Positions 9,813 through 19,041 of a DNA stretch of 64,000 nt are shown here, piece by piece. The position numbers and the translations under genes are program-made. The stretch is taken from assembly GCA_965202745.1 (NCBI GenBank), contig CBDBCB010000015.1, positions 142,836 to 206,835 on the forward strand, given 5' to 3'. This stretch comes from JACKII01 sp965202745 (GTDB taxonomy: Bacteria > Pseudomonadota > Alphaproteobacteria > Bin95). Positions within the stretch are counted from its first letter, which is position 1; every line of letters begins with the position of its first letter. A model generated the notes under the pieces. It worked only from the letters and a program-made list of their open reading frames with translations, was not told the origin of the DNA and made no database searches.

Positions 9813-10304
9813 TTACGGGGCGGCTTGATCGAACTGCGGCCAGAACTCCGCAACCACTTCCTCATAAACTGCACGTTTGAACGGCACAATCAGGTCACAG
9901 AGCGCACCTGGCGCCACCCATTGCCAGGCGTCGAATTCCGGATGCTCTGTCGCAATATCGATGTCACTGTCCTGGCCTGTGAACCGAAGCAGGAACCAAC
10001 GCTGCTCCTGCCCCCGATAGCGGCCGCGCCAGGCTTTGCCCAGCAAATGCGGCGGCAGGTCATAAGGGTGCAGAGAGTTGCTTTGCGCCGTGATAACGGC
10101 CTGGTCGGTGCCTATTTCCTCATGCAGCTCGCGCAGGGCTGCATCGGGCGCCGCTTCTCCCGCATCGATACCACCCTGAGGCATTTGCCAGCTATTTGGT
10201 GTATCGATCCGCCGGCCGACCCAGATCATGCCATCCGAATTGACCAGCATTACACCGACACATGGGCGATAAGGAAGGTTCTCTGCCTTTATTGCCATCG
10301 CCAC
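9813..10304 (-). CDS. rppH: RNA pyrophosphohydrolase (Nudix)
   Basis: A 163-residue Nudix hydrolase that removes pyrophosphate from the 5' end of mRNA (or of dinucleoside polyphosphates), starting RNA decay. The Nudix box GGIDAGEAAPDAALRELHEE-IG is complete, preceded by PYRPCVGVMLVNSDGMIWVGRR and the RppH-typical NSWQMPQGG. The GTG start at 10304 overlaps the last base of the upstream protease stop (TAGTG); an ATG lies 6 bases further on and could be used instead. Position after the S41 protease is the usual alphaproteobacterial arrangement. Confidence 0.93.
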   Translation of the reverse strand: MAMAIKAENLPYRPCVGVMLVNSDGMIWVGRRIDTPNSWQMPQGGIDAGEAAPDAALRELHEEIGTDQAVITAQSNSLHPYDLPPHLLGKAWRGRYRGQEQRWFLLRFTGQDSDIDIATEHPEFDAWQWVAPGALCDLIVPFKRAVYEEVVAEFWPQFDQAAP

Positions 10305-11578
10305 TACTGCCGCTGATTGTAGAGCGCGATGCCCTTAAGCAGATCCAGGGCACGCTCAAGCTGGTAATCCACCGGCAGCGGATCCGTATCTTCCGCCTCC
10401 CCGTTCTCTTCCTGCTGTTCGTCGGCATCCGAAGACTTATCGAGCGCGCCGCGCAGAGCCGCTTCCCTGCGGCGGGCCGATACGTCGATCTCCTCAATCT
10501 TGGCGGGTTTCACTTCGATGTCGGGAGATACGCCTTTCGCTTGGATCGAGCGGTCGGACGGTGTATAGTAACGTGCTGTGGTCAGACGGATAGCGCCGTG
10601 CCCCGGTATCGCCTGGATCGTTTGCACCGAGCCTTTGCCAAAGGACTGAGTCCCCAGAATGATCGCCCGGCGGTGATCCTGTAGTGCACCGGAGACAATT
10701 TCTGAAGCAGACGCCGAACCGCCATTGATCAGCACGACCATTGGCAGACCATGGATAATGTCACCCGGCGTCGCGTTGAAGCGTTGGGCGTCGTCTTTGT
10801 TCCGGCTGCGGGTCGACACAATCTCACCGTGCTCGAGGAAAGCATCCGTCACGGAAATCGCTTCGTTCAGCAAGCCGCCCGGATTGTTGCGCAGGTCCAG
10901 CACCAGCCCGGTCAGCTTGCCATCCGGCGCATCTTTTTCCAGGCTTGCTACCGCTTTATTAAGCAACACGGTCGATTGCTGGTTAAAGCTGGTGATCCGG
11001 ACATAACCGACAGAACCTTCCAGCCGCCAGCGTGCAGAGCGTATTTTGATCACCGCGCGGGTCAGGGTTACGTCGAAAGGCGGTTCCTGGCCCCGAATAA
11101 TAGTCAGCGTGATGTCCGTATCCGGCGCGCCCCGCATTCTCTCTACGGCTTCAGCCAGGGTCAGGCCCAGGACCGCCTCGCCATTCAAATGACTGACATA
11201 GTCACCGGGTTGCAGTCCTGCACGGTGCGCCGGCGTATCATCGATGGGCGACACGACCTTGACCAAACCGTTTTCCATCGTGACTTCAATGCCTAGCCCA
11301 CCGAACTCCCCCTTGGTCTGGACCTGCATGTCTTCGAAATTTTTGGGTGAGAGGTAGCTGGAGTGCGGGTCTAGGGATGAAAGCATGCCGTTGATGGCCG
11401 CCTCGATCAGTTTCTCATCGGAGACCTCTTCAACGTATTGCGCGCGCACCCGCTCGAAAACGTCGCCGAACAGATTAAGATAACGATAGGTTTCGGATGA
11501 CTTGACCTGTGCTGTTGCTGGTGCAGCGGAGAACGCCACCATCGCCGACACCAGCATGATCCCAATACCGCGCAGCAT
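10304..11578 (-). CDS. S41-family carboxyl-terminal processing protease (CtpA-like)
   Basis: A periplasmic serine protease of ~424 residues. A signal peptide (MLRGIGIM...APATAQ) begins at the chosen ATG at 11578, which has GGAG six bases upstream; a longer frame to 11695 is unlikely. A PDZ domain (about residues 90-165, GGLGIEVTMENGLVKVVSP) precedes the peptidase domain. The catalytic serine is in GGSASASEIVSGAL and the lysine in GTQSFGKGSVQ. A low-complexity acidic stretch follows the catalytic domain. It lies directly after the EnvC-like gene, a usual pairing in cell-envelope remodelling. Confidence 0.93.
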   Translation of the reverse strand: MLRGIGIMLVSAMVAFSAAPATAQVKSSETYRYLNLFGDVFERVRAQYVEEVSDEKLIEAAINGMLSSLDPHSSYLSPKNFEDMQVQTKGEFGGLGIEVTMENGLVKVVSPIDDTPAHRAGLQPGDYVSHLNGEAVLGLTLAEAVERMRGAPDTDITLTIIRGQEPPFDVTLTRAVIKIRSARWRLEGSVGYVRITSFNQQSTVLLNKAVASLEKDAPDGKLTGLVLDLRNNPGGLLNEAISVTDAFLEHGEIVSTRSRNKDDAQRFNATPGDIIHGLPMVVLINGGSASASEIVSGALQDHRRAIILGTQSFGKGSVQTIQAIPGHGAIRLTTARYYTPSDRSIQAKGVSPDIEVKPAKIEEIDVSARRREAALRGALDKSSDADEQQEENGEAEDTDPLPVDYQLERALDLLKGIALYNQRQ

Positions 11579-11615
11579 CCCTGTCTCCATTCTTGTACGA
11601 GTGGCCGTCCACAGG

Positions 11616-12824
11616 TTAGCTGCGGCCGACCGTAAACCACGCCAGCGGGTCCACCGGACGGCCGCCTTAGCGAATTTCGATATACAGCGACCCATGGTTG
11701 GCCGTCAGACCCAGCGGCTCGCCCGCCAGAACCCATTGATCTGCCACCACCTCACTTAACCCCAATCCGGTTAGGACCGAGTGAAAGCCACCGCCATGTT
11801 CAACTATCAGCAATATGCGATAGTCCCAGAAGGGGTCAGCATACACCATCCGCCCATCCGCCGGTGATAAAACCGGCGTGTCCAGCGTGGCAGAAATGGT
11901 AACCCCCTCAGTAAAGCGTCCCTCGCCTTCGCCAAAGCGGTAGACCACCTGTCCACTGACCGGTGCAATCAGCCCCCCTTGCTGGCCTTCCAGCCCGGCA
12001 AGCCGCAGGGGTGGCGTCTCAACAGACGGTGGCGGCAGACCACGGGCGGCAGCTATCGCGCTCCGCCTCTGTTTTTCCGCATTCACAGCGGCAAGCCAGG
12101 TGGCGCGCTCTGTATCAATCCGGCCCAAAAACTCCCGCAGGCTGGCCGCGCTCTTGGAAAGCCGCTGGGCAATTGCCGCCGTTTTGTCTGCAGCAGCGGA
12201 CTGCGCGGACAGCAATTGGTTCTTTTGTGCTACCACCTGAGACAGCGCACGGTAACGCCGCTCAAGATCGACCTGGGCAGCAGCAAGCCGTTTTTGCTCC
12301 GCCGCAATGGAGGTCTCTGCTTTGCGGATACTTTTGATATCACCTGCTAGCAAAGCCGCGCGGGACTGCAGCCTGGCCGACAAGCTTCGCATCAACAGTG
12401 CTGTGCGCAAGCGGTCATCGCTGCCGCCCGGCCCTACCAATGCCGCTTCCGGCGGCAGAGCCGTTAGCCGCACCAAGGCTGCGAGCACACTGCCTGCCTG
12501 CTCCCGCCGGCTTTCCAACTCTGCCTGGCGCTGATTCCGCTGCGCCTCCAACTGCTCAAGGCTTTGTGTGATCGCACCGATCGTCTGCTCATGCTGCCGC
12601 AAGTCAGCAACGGCACCCTGCATGGCTGCACTCAGGGTCTGGAGTTCGTCCTGCAAAGCGGTGAGCACGGCCTATTCCTGCTGCTGTTGGGCCTTGGCGT
12701 TGTCCAACGCACCCTCTGCATTACGCAGATCACGTTCGGTCGCCACACGCTCCGGATCGGCCGCAGCCGTCAGAATGGTGACCGAGACAGCCGCCATTGC
12801 CAGCCGCAGGGCACGGCGGGTCAT
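11616..12824 (-). pseudogene. EnvC/M23-like murein hydrolase activator with two in-frame stops
   Basis: The gene starts at ATG 12824 with a signal peptide, then a coiled coil (ATERDLRNAEGALDNAKAQQQQE). An in-frame TAG (12672-12674) interrupts it right after a run of CAG codons; the same frame continues as a long coiled coil (about residues 50-240) and a degenerate LytM domain (PVSGQVVYRFGEGEGRF to LYIEIR). A second in-frame stop, TAA (11667-11669), cuts off GGRPVDPLAW, the normal C-terminal motif, before a third stop at 11616. Family members activate amidases at the division site. A GTG at 12668 could restart translation, but without a signal peptide. Confidence 0.85.
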
Positions 12825-12827
12825 TCT

Positions 12828-13286
12828 CTATTCCCGGTGGTAAGGGTGTCCTGCCAGAATTTGCTGGGCCCGGTAGACCTGCTCCACCAGCCTGGCGCGC
12901 GCCAGCATGTGAGGCCAAGTCTGGCTGCCAAACCGGACGGTACGGGTTGCCTTTTTCCGGATACTTTCGTGCAGGCCGTCCGCACCGCCAATGGCAAAGC
13001 CACACGCTGATTCGCCATCATCGCGCCATTGGGAAAGCTGGTCTGCAAACGCATTGCTGGAAAGATAGTCGCCTTGTTCATCCAAGGCAATGATCTGACC
13101 AGATTCGGGTAATGCTTGCAAAAGCAGAGATGCTTCCGCGGCGATCAGGCCAGCAGGTGGCGACTGCCGGCGCTCGTGCACCTCCCTGATTTCAAACGGC
13201 CAAGTAATCCGCTTCTCATAGGTCTCGATCCACGACAAAACCGGCCCCCGCCGCAGGTGCCCGACGGCAGCAATCACGATCCGCAT
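12828..13286 (-). CDS. rlmH: 23S rRNA (pseudouridine1915-N3)-methyltransferase
   Basis: A 152-residue SPOUT methyltransferase that methylates pseudouridine 1915 in helix 69 of 23S rRNA. The start at 13286 gives the family opening MRIVIAAVGHLRRGP; the longer upstream frame does not match. The knot region with AIGGADGLHESIR and the C-terminal FGSQTWPHMLARARLVEQ-VYRAQQI are diagnostic. It lies between rsfS and the EnvC-like gene, 3 bases before the latter, in the usual order. Confidence 0.96.
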   Translation of the reverse strand: MRIVIAAVGHLRRGPVLSWIETYEKRITWPFEIREVHERRQSPPAGLIAAEASLLLQALPESGQIIALDEQGDYLSSNAFADQLSQWRDDGESACGFAIGGADGLHESIRKKATRTVRFGSQTWPHMLARARLVEQVYRAQQILAGHPYHRE

Positions 13287-13324
13287 GAGACCCGTCTTGA
13301 CTATTGGGCAGTAAAGCCGCCGTG

Positions 13325-13729
13325 TCAGGTTTCCGGCGTCTCGATGCCCCACATAGCCTCGACTTTGTAGAACTCGCGCACTTCCGGGCGGAACAGGTGA
13401 ACCACGACGTCACCTGCATCGATCAAAACCCAGTCGCCTTGCGCCTTGCCTTCGATCTTGAGCTTGGCCGAAAGGTCCTTCGACGCCCGGCCGACATAAT
13501 CTGCCAGCGCCTGCACCTGACGCGCAGAGCGACCGCTAGCCACTACCATATAGTCGGCAAGCGGGCTTTTCCCGGCCAGGTCAATGGTGACGATGTCCTC
13601 TGCCTTGTTCTCATCGAGAACTTCAAGGATGCGATCCAGCAGCTTTGCGCCGGATGCCTTCTTGACCTTCGCTTTGCGCGGAGCCTTCGCAGAGACTTGT
13701 TCATCACGCGATTCGAGGTTGGGTTCTAT
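13325..13729 (-). CDS. rsfS: Ribosomal silencing factor RsfS, apparent ATA start
   Basis: RsfS binds ribosomal protein L14 and blocks subunit joining in slow growth. The conserved core LLDRILEVLDENKAED-IVTIDL and the ADYMVVASGRSARQVQALAD segment are present, ending in HLFRPEVREFYKVE-MW. No ATG, GTG or TTG exists in frame upstream of the internal ATG at 13549, which would lose half of the domain. A perfect AGGAGG at 13739-13744 lies 9 bases before an ATA codon at 13729, which overlaps the nadD stop as ATAG. The best reading is initiation at ATA, or a mutated ATG. From ATA the protein has 134 residues. Confidence 0.85.
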   Translation of the reverse strand: MEPNLESRDEQVSAKAPRKAKVKKASGAKLLDRILEVLDENKAEDIVTIDLAGKSPLADYMVVASGRSARQVQALADYVGRASKDLSAKLKIEGKAQGDWVLIDAGDVVVHLFRPEVREFYKVEAMWGIETPET

Positions 13730-14400
13730 TGCCAGGTTCCTCCTGAAAGCGCCGCCACCTGCCCTGCATCACGCAGGACCGTCGACGACGCGCTATGTAA
13801 ACGGATGGAAAAGAAAGCCCACGCCGGGGCGTGGCGGTAAACCAGTCGGCTCGCACCGGCTTCAGACACGCGGCTGCGTGCATATCGTTGGGTTACTTTG
13901 CCTTGCATGGCACGGGTAGAATAAGCGGGCCTGCCAAACACCGCAATGGGCACACTTTCGGCTATTTCCTGCCAACGGCCCCAGCGCGGTAGTTGGATCA
14001 AGTTGTCTGCCCCCATCAGCCAGACGAACCGTACGCCGGAAAACCGGGTTTTGAGCTTGGCGATCGTATCCGCGGTGTAGCGGGTGCCGAGTGTCTGCTC
14101 AATGTCGGTGGCATGAATGCGCGGGTGCCGGGCTATAGCGGTGGCAGACGCCATCCGCGCTGCGATTGGCACCATATCCTCGATGGATTTGAGGGGATTT
14201 TGCGGCGAAACCAACCACCAGACCGCGTCCAGCCGCAACAATCGCAATGCCGCCCGCGAGATATGCAAATGCCCTTCATGGGCGGGATTGAACGAACCGC
14301 CAAGCAGGCCGATTCGCCCTCCCCCCTTACGTCCCAGCCCCTGAATGCTGGGTGCAACCGGCACACCACCGCTCATGAGACCCAATGCTCCACCAAACAT
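13726..14400 (-). CDS. nadD: Nicotinate-nucleotide adenylyltransferase
   Basis: A 224-residue enzyme that makes deamido-NAD from nicotinate mononucleotide and ATP. The nucleotidyltransferase opening RIGLLGGSFNPAHEGHLHIS carries the HxGH motif, and FVWLMGADNLIQLPRW is the usual second block. The C-terminal signature is SASSTVLRDAG, somewhat unlike the common SST-x-IR. Either ATG 14400 or ATG 14376 may be the start; neither has an ideal ribosome site. The stop TAG overlaps the ATA start of rsfS. Confidence 0.93.
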   Translation of the reverse strand: MFGGALGLMSGGVPVAPSIQGLGRKGGGRIGLLGGSFNPAHEGHLHISRAALRLLRLDAVWWLVSPQNPLKSIEDMVPIAARMASATAIARHPRIHATDIEQTLGTRYTADTIAKLKTRFSGVRFVWLMGADNLIQLPRWGRWQEIAESVPIAVFGRPAYSTRAMQGKVTQRYARSRVSEAGASRLVYRHAPAWAFFSIRLHSASSTVLRDAGQVAALSGGTWQ

Positions 14401-14412
14401 GGATGCAAGCGT

Positions 14413-15696
14413 TTAGGGCCGGGTTTGGCCATTGCCCTGTACGACATATTTGTAGCTGGTGAGTTGGTCTGCGCCGACCGGGCCACGGGCATGAAACTTG
14501 TCCGTGGAGATACCGATTTCCGCGTCGAAGCCGAACTGACCACCATCGGCGAACTGGGTAGAGGCATTGTGCAGCACGATAGCGCTGTCCACTTCCCGGA
14601 TAAAACGCTGCGCTACGGCCTGATTGTCCGTGATGATCGAATCGGTGTGATGAGAGCCGTATTCGTTGATATGGGCCATCGCACCGTCGATGCCATCTAC
14701 AACGCGCACCGATATAATCGCGTCCAGATATTCCGTCCGCCAGTCGCTCTCGACCGCTGGCGTAACCCGAGAATCGGCGACCTGGGCGGTCTCATCGCCA
14801 CGCACTGCGCAGCCCGCCTCGATCAGCGCATCGACAAGCGGCTGAAGGTGGGAGTTCGCAGCCCGGCGGTCCACCAGCAGTGTCTCCGCTGCACCGCAAA
14901 TGCCGGTGCGGCGCATCTTGGCGTTGACGGTAATCACTCGTGCCATGTCCAGGTTTGCGCCCGCGTCCACATAGATATGACAGAGCCCTTCCAGGTGGCC
15001 GATCACCGGCATCCGCGCCTCGTTGAAAACCCGCTCGGTCAGGCTCTTACCGCCACGCGGCACGATCAGGTCGATAGAGCCCCGCCCGCGCAGCATCGCG
15101 CCAACCGCGTTCCGGTCCTTCGTTGGAATGCGCTGCACCGCATCCTCAGGCAGCCCCGCCGCCGCAAACCCTTCGCGCAGGCACTCGATCAGCACGCCGG
15201 AACTCTCAAAGCTGTCGGAGCCGCCACGCAGTACCGCCGCGTTCCCAGCCTTCACGCAGAGACCGCCTGCATCCGCCGTCACGTTCGGGCGGCTCTCATA
15301 GATCACGCCGATCACACCCAGCGGCACCCGCACCCGGCTGATGTGCAACCCATTCGGCTGGGTCCATTCCTGGTCGATCGCGCCGATGGGGTCCGGACGG
15401 TCCGCCACAGACTCCAGGCCCTTCGCAATGTCCTCAATCCGGTCCGGCGTCAGCCGCAGGCGGTCAAGGAACGCCGCGCTGATGCCGTTCTTCTCCGCCA
15501 AAGCACAGTCGGTAGCGTTCGCATCCAGCAGGCTATTCGCCCGCGCCCGCACCCGCGCCGCCGCTTCGCGCAGCCCATCCGCTTTCGCTTCCGGCGCAGC
15601 CGTGCCCAGCGCCTCGGTTGCCTTGCGCGCCTTGACGCCGATTTCGGCAATCAACGCATCCGCGTCTTTATCTGAAAGGGGCTGTGTCATAGGCAA
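14413..15696 (-). CDS. proA: Glutamate-5-semialdehyde dehydrogenase (gamma-glutamyl phosphate reductase)
   Basis: A 427-residue enzyme of the aldehyde dehydrogenase superfamily, second step of proline synthesis. Diagnostic blocks are RVPLGVIGVIYESRPNVTAD, the catalytic cysteine in RRTGICGAAETLLVD, and the C-terminal EIGISTDKFHARGPVGADQL. The first codons overlap the end of proB by 10 bases, so the two genes are probably translationally coupled. Confidence 0.97.
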   Translation of the reverse strand: MPMTQPLSDKDADALIAEIGVKARKATEALGTAAPEAKADGLREAAARVRARANSLLDANATDCALAEKNGISAAFLDRLRLTPDRIEDIAKGLESVADRPDPIGAIDQEWTQPNGLHISRVRVPLGVIGVIYESRPNVTADAGGLCVKAGNAAVLRGGSDSFESSGVLIECLREGFAAAGLPEDAVQRIPTKDRNAVGAMLRGRGSIDLIVPRGGKSLTERVFNEARMPVIGHLEGLCHIYVDAGANLDMARVITVNAKMRRTGICGAAETLLVDRRAANSHLQPLVDALIEAGCAVRGDETAQVADSRVTPAVESDWRTEYLDAIISVRVVDGIDGAMAHINEYGSHHTDSIITDNQAVAQRFIREVDSAIVLHNASTQFADGGQFGFDAEIGISTDKFHARGPVGADQLTSYKYVVQGNGQTRP

Positions 15697-16856
15697 AACG
15701 CTTCCTGGGTCGGTGCCTGCGCATCAGCGCCGGGCCCTAAAGCGGTCAGCGCCAGATCATCTCGATGAATCATAGCGCCACGGCCAGGATAGCCAAGCAG
15801 CGCCTCTACTTCCTCAGTTTTATGCCCGCGAATGCGTTCGGCCTCTGCACTGTCATATGCCACCAGGCCCCGTGCCAATTCCTGTCCCTGCATATCGGCA
15901 ACCACAACCGCGTCACCGCGGTCGAAACGCCCGGATATAGCCGCCACCCCGGCGGGCAACAGCGACCGTCCCCTGGCCAAAGCCGCAGCAGCGCCTGGAT
16001 CGATCCGCAACTGCCCGCGAGGATTCAAACTGCCTGCAATCCAGCTCTTGTAAGCATTGCGCGGCGACGTTGCCGCCTCGAACCAAGTCGAGCGCGCCCC
16101 CTGCCCCTGCAGGTCCCGCAAGGCGTGCAACGGATGCCCGTTGGCGATCAGCATGTGACAGCCCGCGCCGAGCGCGATCTTCGCAGCCGCCAGCTTGGTC
16201 ACCATACCGCCGGAGCCATCCATGCCCGGCGCACCGGCCATGGCCTCGATACGCTGGTCCACCTGGCGGATATGGGGCAGAAACTCGGCCTGAGAATCAT
16301 GACGGGGATCGCCGGAATAGAGGCCATCGATATCCGACAACAATACCAGCAGATCCGCGCCGATCATTGCCGCCACCCGCGCCGCCAGCCGGTCGTTGTC
16401 ACCGAAGCGGATTTCCTCGGTCGCTATGGTGTCATTCTCGTTTATCACCGGGACTGCACCATGCTTCAGCAAGGTACCCAACGTGTTCCGTGCGTTCAGA
16501 TAACGCCGCCGCATTTCGCTGTCTGATAGTGTCAGCAGCACTTGCGCGACTGGAATGCCATGGGGTGCCAGGGCTGTTTCGTAGGCATGCGCCAGCCGGA
16601 TCTGTCCCGCCGCCGCCGCCGCCTGACTTTCCTCCAACCGCAAGGTACCACGCGGCAACTTCAGGCTGCGCCTTCCCAGCGCGATTGCGCCAGAGGATAC
16701 GATCACGGTCTCAATGTTGCGTTGGCGCAGATCTGCCACGTCCATCGCCAGGGCATCGAGCCATGCCTGACGGGAAGTGCCGGTCGCCTGATCCACCAGC
16801 AAGGCTGAGCCGATCTTGACGACGACACGCTGCGCGCGGTCGAAGGGATTGGTCAT
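15687..16856 (-). CDS. proB: Glutamate 5-kinase
   Basis: A 389-residue enzyme for the first, feedback-inhibited step of proline synthesis. The amino-acid kinase domain (VVKIGSALLVD; INENDTIATEEIRFGDND; SDIDGLYSGDP) takes up the first ~260 residues, and a PUA domain the last ~100 (ARGRSLLPAGVAAISGRFDRGD). Start ATG overlaps the stop of obgE by 4 bases (ATGA-type coupling). Confidence 0.97.
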   Translation of the reverse strand: MTNPFDRAQRVVVKIGSALLVDQATGTSRQAWLDALAMDVADLRQRNIETVIVSSGAIALGRRSLKLPRGTLRLEESQAAAAAGQIRLAHAYETALAPHGIPVAQVLLTLSDSEMRRRYLNARNTLGTLLKHGAVPVINENDTIATEEIRFGDNDRLAARVAAMIGADLLVLLSDIDGLYSGDPRHDSQAEFLPHIRQVDQRIEAMAGAPGMDGSGGMVTKLAAAKIALGAGCHMLIANGHPLHALRDLQGQGARSTWFEAATSPRNAYKSWIAGSLNPRGQLRIDPGAAAALARGRSLLPAGVAAISGRFDRGDAVVVADMQGQELARGLVAYDSAEAERIRGHKTEEVEALLGYPGRGAMIHRDDLALTALGPGADAQAPTQEAFCL

Positions 16857-17890
16857 GGAACAAATGGTTCCGGCTCAATTTCAGCCAATTTGCACTCGGC
16901 GACATGCTGCAGCAGGTCACCGCAGAGCCCGTCCAGCCCTGCCCCGGTTAGGCCCGACAACAGCACAATGTCGCTGGCGGCGCAGCCCGCAGCCTCTGCC
17001 AGATAGTCCAATTGCAACGCGCGCTCGTCGTCGTCCATCGCGTCGGTTTTGTTCAGGACCAGAATCTCGCGCTTACTTTCCAGATCAGCACCATAGGCCA
17101 GCAGCTCTTCCCGGACCGTCCGATAGGCTTCGGCCACGTCCTGGCCCATGGAGCCATCGACCAGATGCACCAGTAAATCGCACCGCTCAATATGGCCCAG
17201 AAACTTGGTGCCCAGGCCCGCGCCATCGCTCGCACCCTCTATCAAGCCGGGAATGTCCGCCAGGACAATGGTATCGTCACCACGCCGGACCACGCCCAGG
17301 TTGGGATGCAATGTCGTAAAAGGATAAGCCCCGACTTTGGGCTTCGCCGCACTAAAAGCCGCCAACAGGGTGGATTTTCCAGCATTTGGCAGACCGATCA
17401 GCCCAACGTCGGCAATCAGCTTCAGCCGCAGCCAGATCCACATCTCTTCGCCCGGCCAGCCGGGGCCGGCACGCCTGGGCGCCTGATTGGTGGAAGTCTT
17501 GAAATGCACATTGCCGACGCCGCCGTCACCGCCCCGCAGCAACACCATGGACTGCCCGGCTTCGATCATATCCTCCAGCACCAATTCCTGGTCTTCGCTC
17601 AGGATTACGGTGCCGGGTGGCACTTTCAGCACCACGTCCTCACCACGTCCACCCGTGCGCTGACGGCCCATGCCATGCGTGCCGCGGGCAGCTTTATAAT
17701 GCTGGCGGTAGCGGTAATCGATAAGGGTGTTGAGGTTATCGACGCATTCGACGATCACATCGCCGCCACGGCCGCCATCGCCGCCGTCGGGTCCGCCGTA
17801 TTCGACGTTCTTTTCCCGCCGGAAGCTGATACTGCCGGGTCCGCCGTCGCCGCTCTTCACGAAGATCTTCGCTTCGTCGAGGAAGCGCAT
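16853..17890 (-). CDS. obgE: Obg-family GTPase
   Basis: A 345-residue GTPase involved in late 50S subunit assembly and stress control. The glycine-rich Obg fold covers residues 1-158 (GGDGGRGGDVIVECVDNLNT). The G domain follows, with P-loop GLPNAGKSTLL, the DIPGLIEGASDGAGLG switch and NKTD specificity motif. No long acidic tail is present. It comes after rpmA in the conserved rplU-rpmA-obg order. Confidence 0.97.
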   Translation of the reverse strand: MRFLDEAKIFVKSGDGGPGSISFRREKNVEYGGPDGGDGGRGGDVIVECVDNLNTLIDYRYRQHYKAARGTHGMGRQRTGGRGEDVVLKVPPGTVILSEDQELVLEDMIEAGQSMVLLRGGDGGVGNVHFKTSTNQAPRRAGPGWPGEEMWIWLRLKLIADVGLIGLPNAGKSTLLAAFSAAKPKVGAYPFTTLHPNLGVVRRGDDTIVLADIPGLIEGASDGAGLGTKFLGHIERCDLLVHLVDGSMGQDVAEAYRTVREELLAYGADLESKREILVLNKTDAMDDDERALQLDYLAEAAGCAASDIVLLSGLTGAGLDGLCGDLLQHVAECKLAEIEPEPFVP

Positions 17891-17948
17891 GGCGAGGTAT
17901 ATCCCTTAGGAGCGTCAGTTCAACAGCGAACCGGCGCGGAACGGCGCG

Positions 17949-18239
17949 CTAGTCGTCGCCGTCCATTGCTGCAACCGCAGACGCATCCACGGGCTGAATG
18001 GCGACATAGGAACGCCCACCCCGTTTGCGCTCGAACTTCACGTGCCCGTCGCTCAGCGCGAACAGCGTGTGATCCCGGCCAATGCCGACATTGTCGCCCG
18101 GGTGGAACTTGGTGCCGCGCTGGCGGACCAGGATATTGCCGGCCAGCACGTTCTCGCCGCCGAACTTCTTGACGCCCAGGCGGCGGCCAGCACTGTCGCG
18201 GCCGTTGCGCGAGGAGCCGCCTGCTTTTTTATGAGCCAT
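17949..18239 (-). CDS. rpmA: 50S ribosomal protein L27
   Basis: A 96-residue protein that starts MAHKKAGGSSRNGRDS and contains LGVKKFGGENVLAGNILVRQ, the standard L27 sequence. It contacts the peptidyl-transferase centre through its N-terminal arm. Its C-terminal tail is slightly long and acidic (AMDGDD). Confidence 0.98.
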   Translation of the reverse strand: MAHKKAGGSSRNGRDSAGRRLGVKKFGGENVLAGNILVRQRGTKFHPGDNVGIGRDHTLFALSDGHVKFERKRGGRSYVAIQPVDASAVAAMDGDD

Positions 18240-18276
18240 GACTCTGTCTCCGAATTCCTAAAGGACCAGCCTTCGA

Positions 18277-18585
18277 TTAGGCTTCGATGGCCGTGATCTG
18301 CAGCACCGACTGCAGCTGGCGATGACCATTCTTGGTCCGCGACTTCTGCCGGCGGCGCTTCTTGAAGATGATGGCCTTGTCAGCGCGATTCTGCGCAACA
18401 ATGGTCGCCTTCACACTTGCGCCATCGACGGTAGGCGTACCGATGCGCGGGGCATCGCCGCCCAGCATCAAAACATGGTCGAGCGTGACTTCGCTACCCT
18501 CATCGCCGGGCAGGCGCTCAACAGTGATCTTGTCGTCTTTGGCGACGCGGTATTGTTTACCGCCCGTCCGGATGACTGCGTACAT
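18277..18585 (-). CDS. rplU: 50S ribosomal protein L21
   Basis: A 102-residue L21: MYAVIRTGGKQYRVAKDDKI at the start and FKKRRRQKSRTKNGHRQ at the rRNA-binding end. It begins the ribosomal/obg/proline operon; the promoter should lie in the 262 bases up to the tRNA-Ser gene, where I see no other gene. Confidence 0.97.
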   Translation of the reverse strand: MYAVIRTGGKQYRVAKDDKITVERLPGDEGSEVTLDHVLMLGGDAPRIGTPTVDGASVKATIVAQNRADKAIIFKKRRRQKSRTKNGHRQLQSVLQITAIEA

Positions 18586-18847
18586 TATATCAATTCCGCT
18601 CGGCGTTCCGGCGGCGAGAAGCTCCAGCCGCGTGGCACGCGCGTTTGTGTGTGTGGTTCGAACCGAGGTCCGCTATAAAAGCGAAGTGGGGGAGCTTAGT
18701 GATTTGGCCGTTGCTGTCAAGAGGCAGCGTGCACAAATACGATGTGCGGGTTGCGGCACAGTTGACCTTGCGGCGCCCGTCCGCATTGCTTAGGTTACGC
18801 CCCGGATCGAGGCAAGCGGTTTCAGACCGCGATCCCTTGCTTCCCGC

Positions 18848-18937
18848 GGAGAGGTGCCAGAGTGGTTGAATGGGGCGGTCTCGAAAACCGTTAAGGGTGC
18901 GAGTCCTTCGAGGGTTCGAATCCCTCTCTCTCCGCCA
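18848..18937 (+). tRNA. tRNA-Ser (CGA)
   Basis: A class II tRNA with acceptor GGAGAGG pairing with TCTCTCC, discriminator G and an encoded CCA. The anticodon stem GCGGT/ACCGT carries the loop CTCGAAA, giving anticodon CGA (reads UCG). A long variable arm and a GGTTCGAATCC T-arm are present. All parts of a serine tRNA fit. Confidence 0.95.
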
Positions 18938-19041
18938 GCAGGTTTTTCGTGCAGAGTGATATGGGCTGGTTACTGAAAGCCTCCATTCACCTCATGCGTT
19001 CGCCAGAACATGGCGTTGACCAAATTTCTCTGAAACTAAGC

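Noticed and set aside
8820..10316. 498-codon frame on the plus strand
   Set aside because: It lies opposite a CoA-transferase and rppH and has no domain-like motifs; shadow frame.
13993..15675. 560-codon frame on the plus strand
   Set aside because: It is antisense to nadD and proA, both certain; it has an Arg/His/Gln-rich composition typical of a shadow frame in GC-rich DNA.
18586..18847. Additional small gene upstream of rplU
   Set aside because: Frames in this gap are antisense continuations through rplU or lack start and ribosome sites; it is more likely a promoter region.
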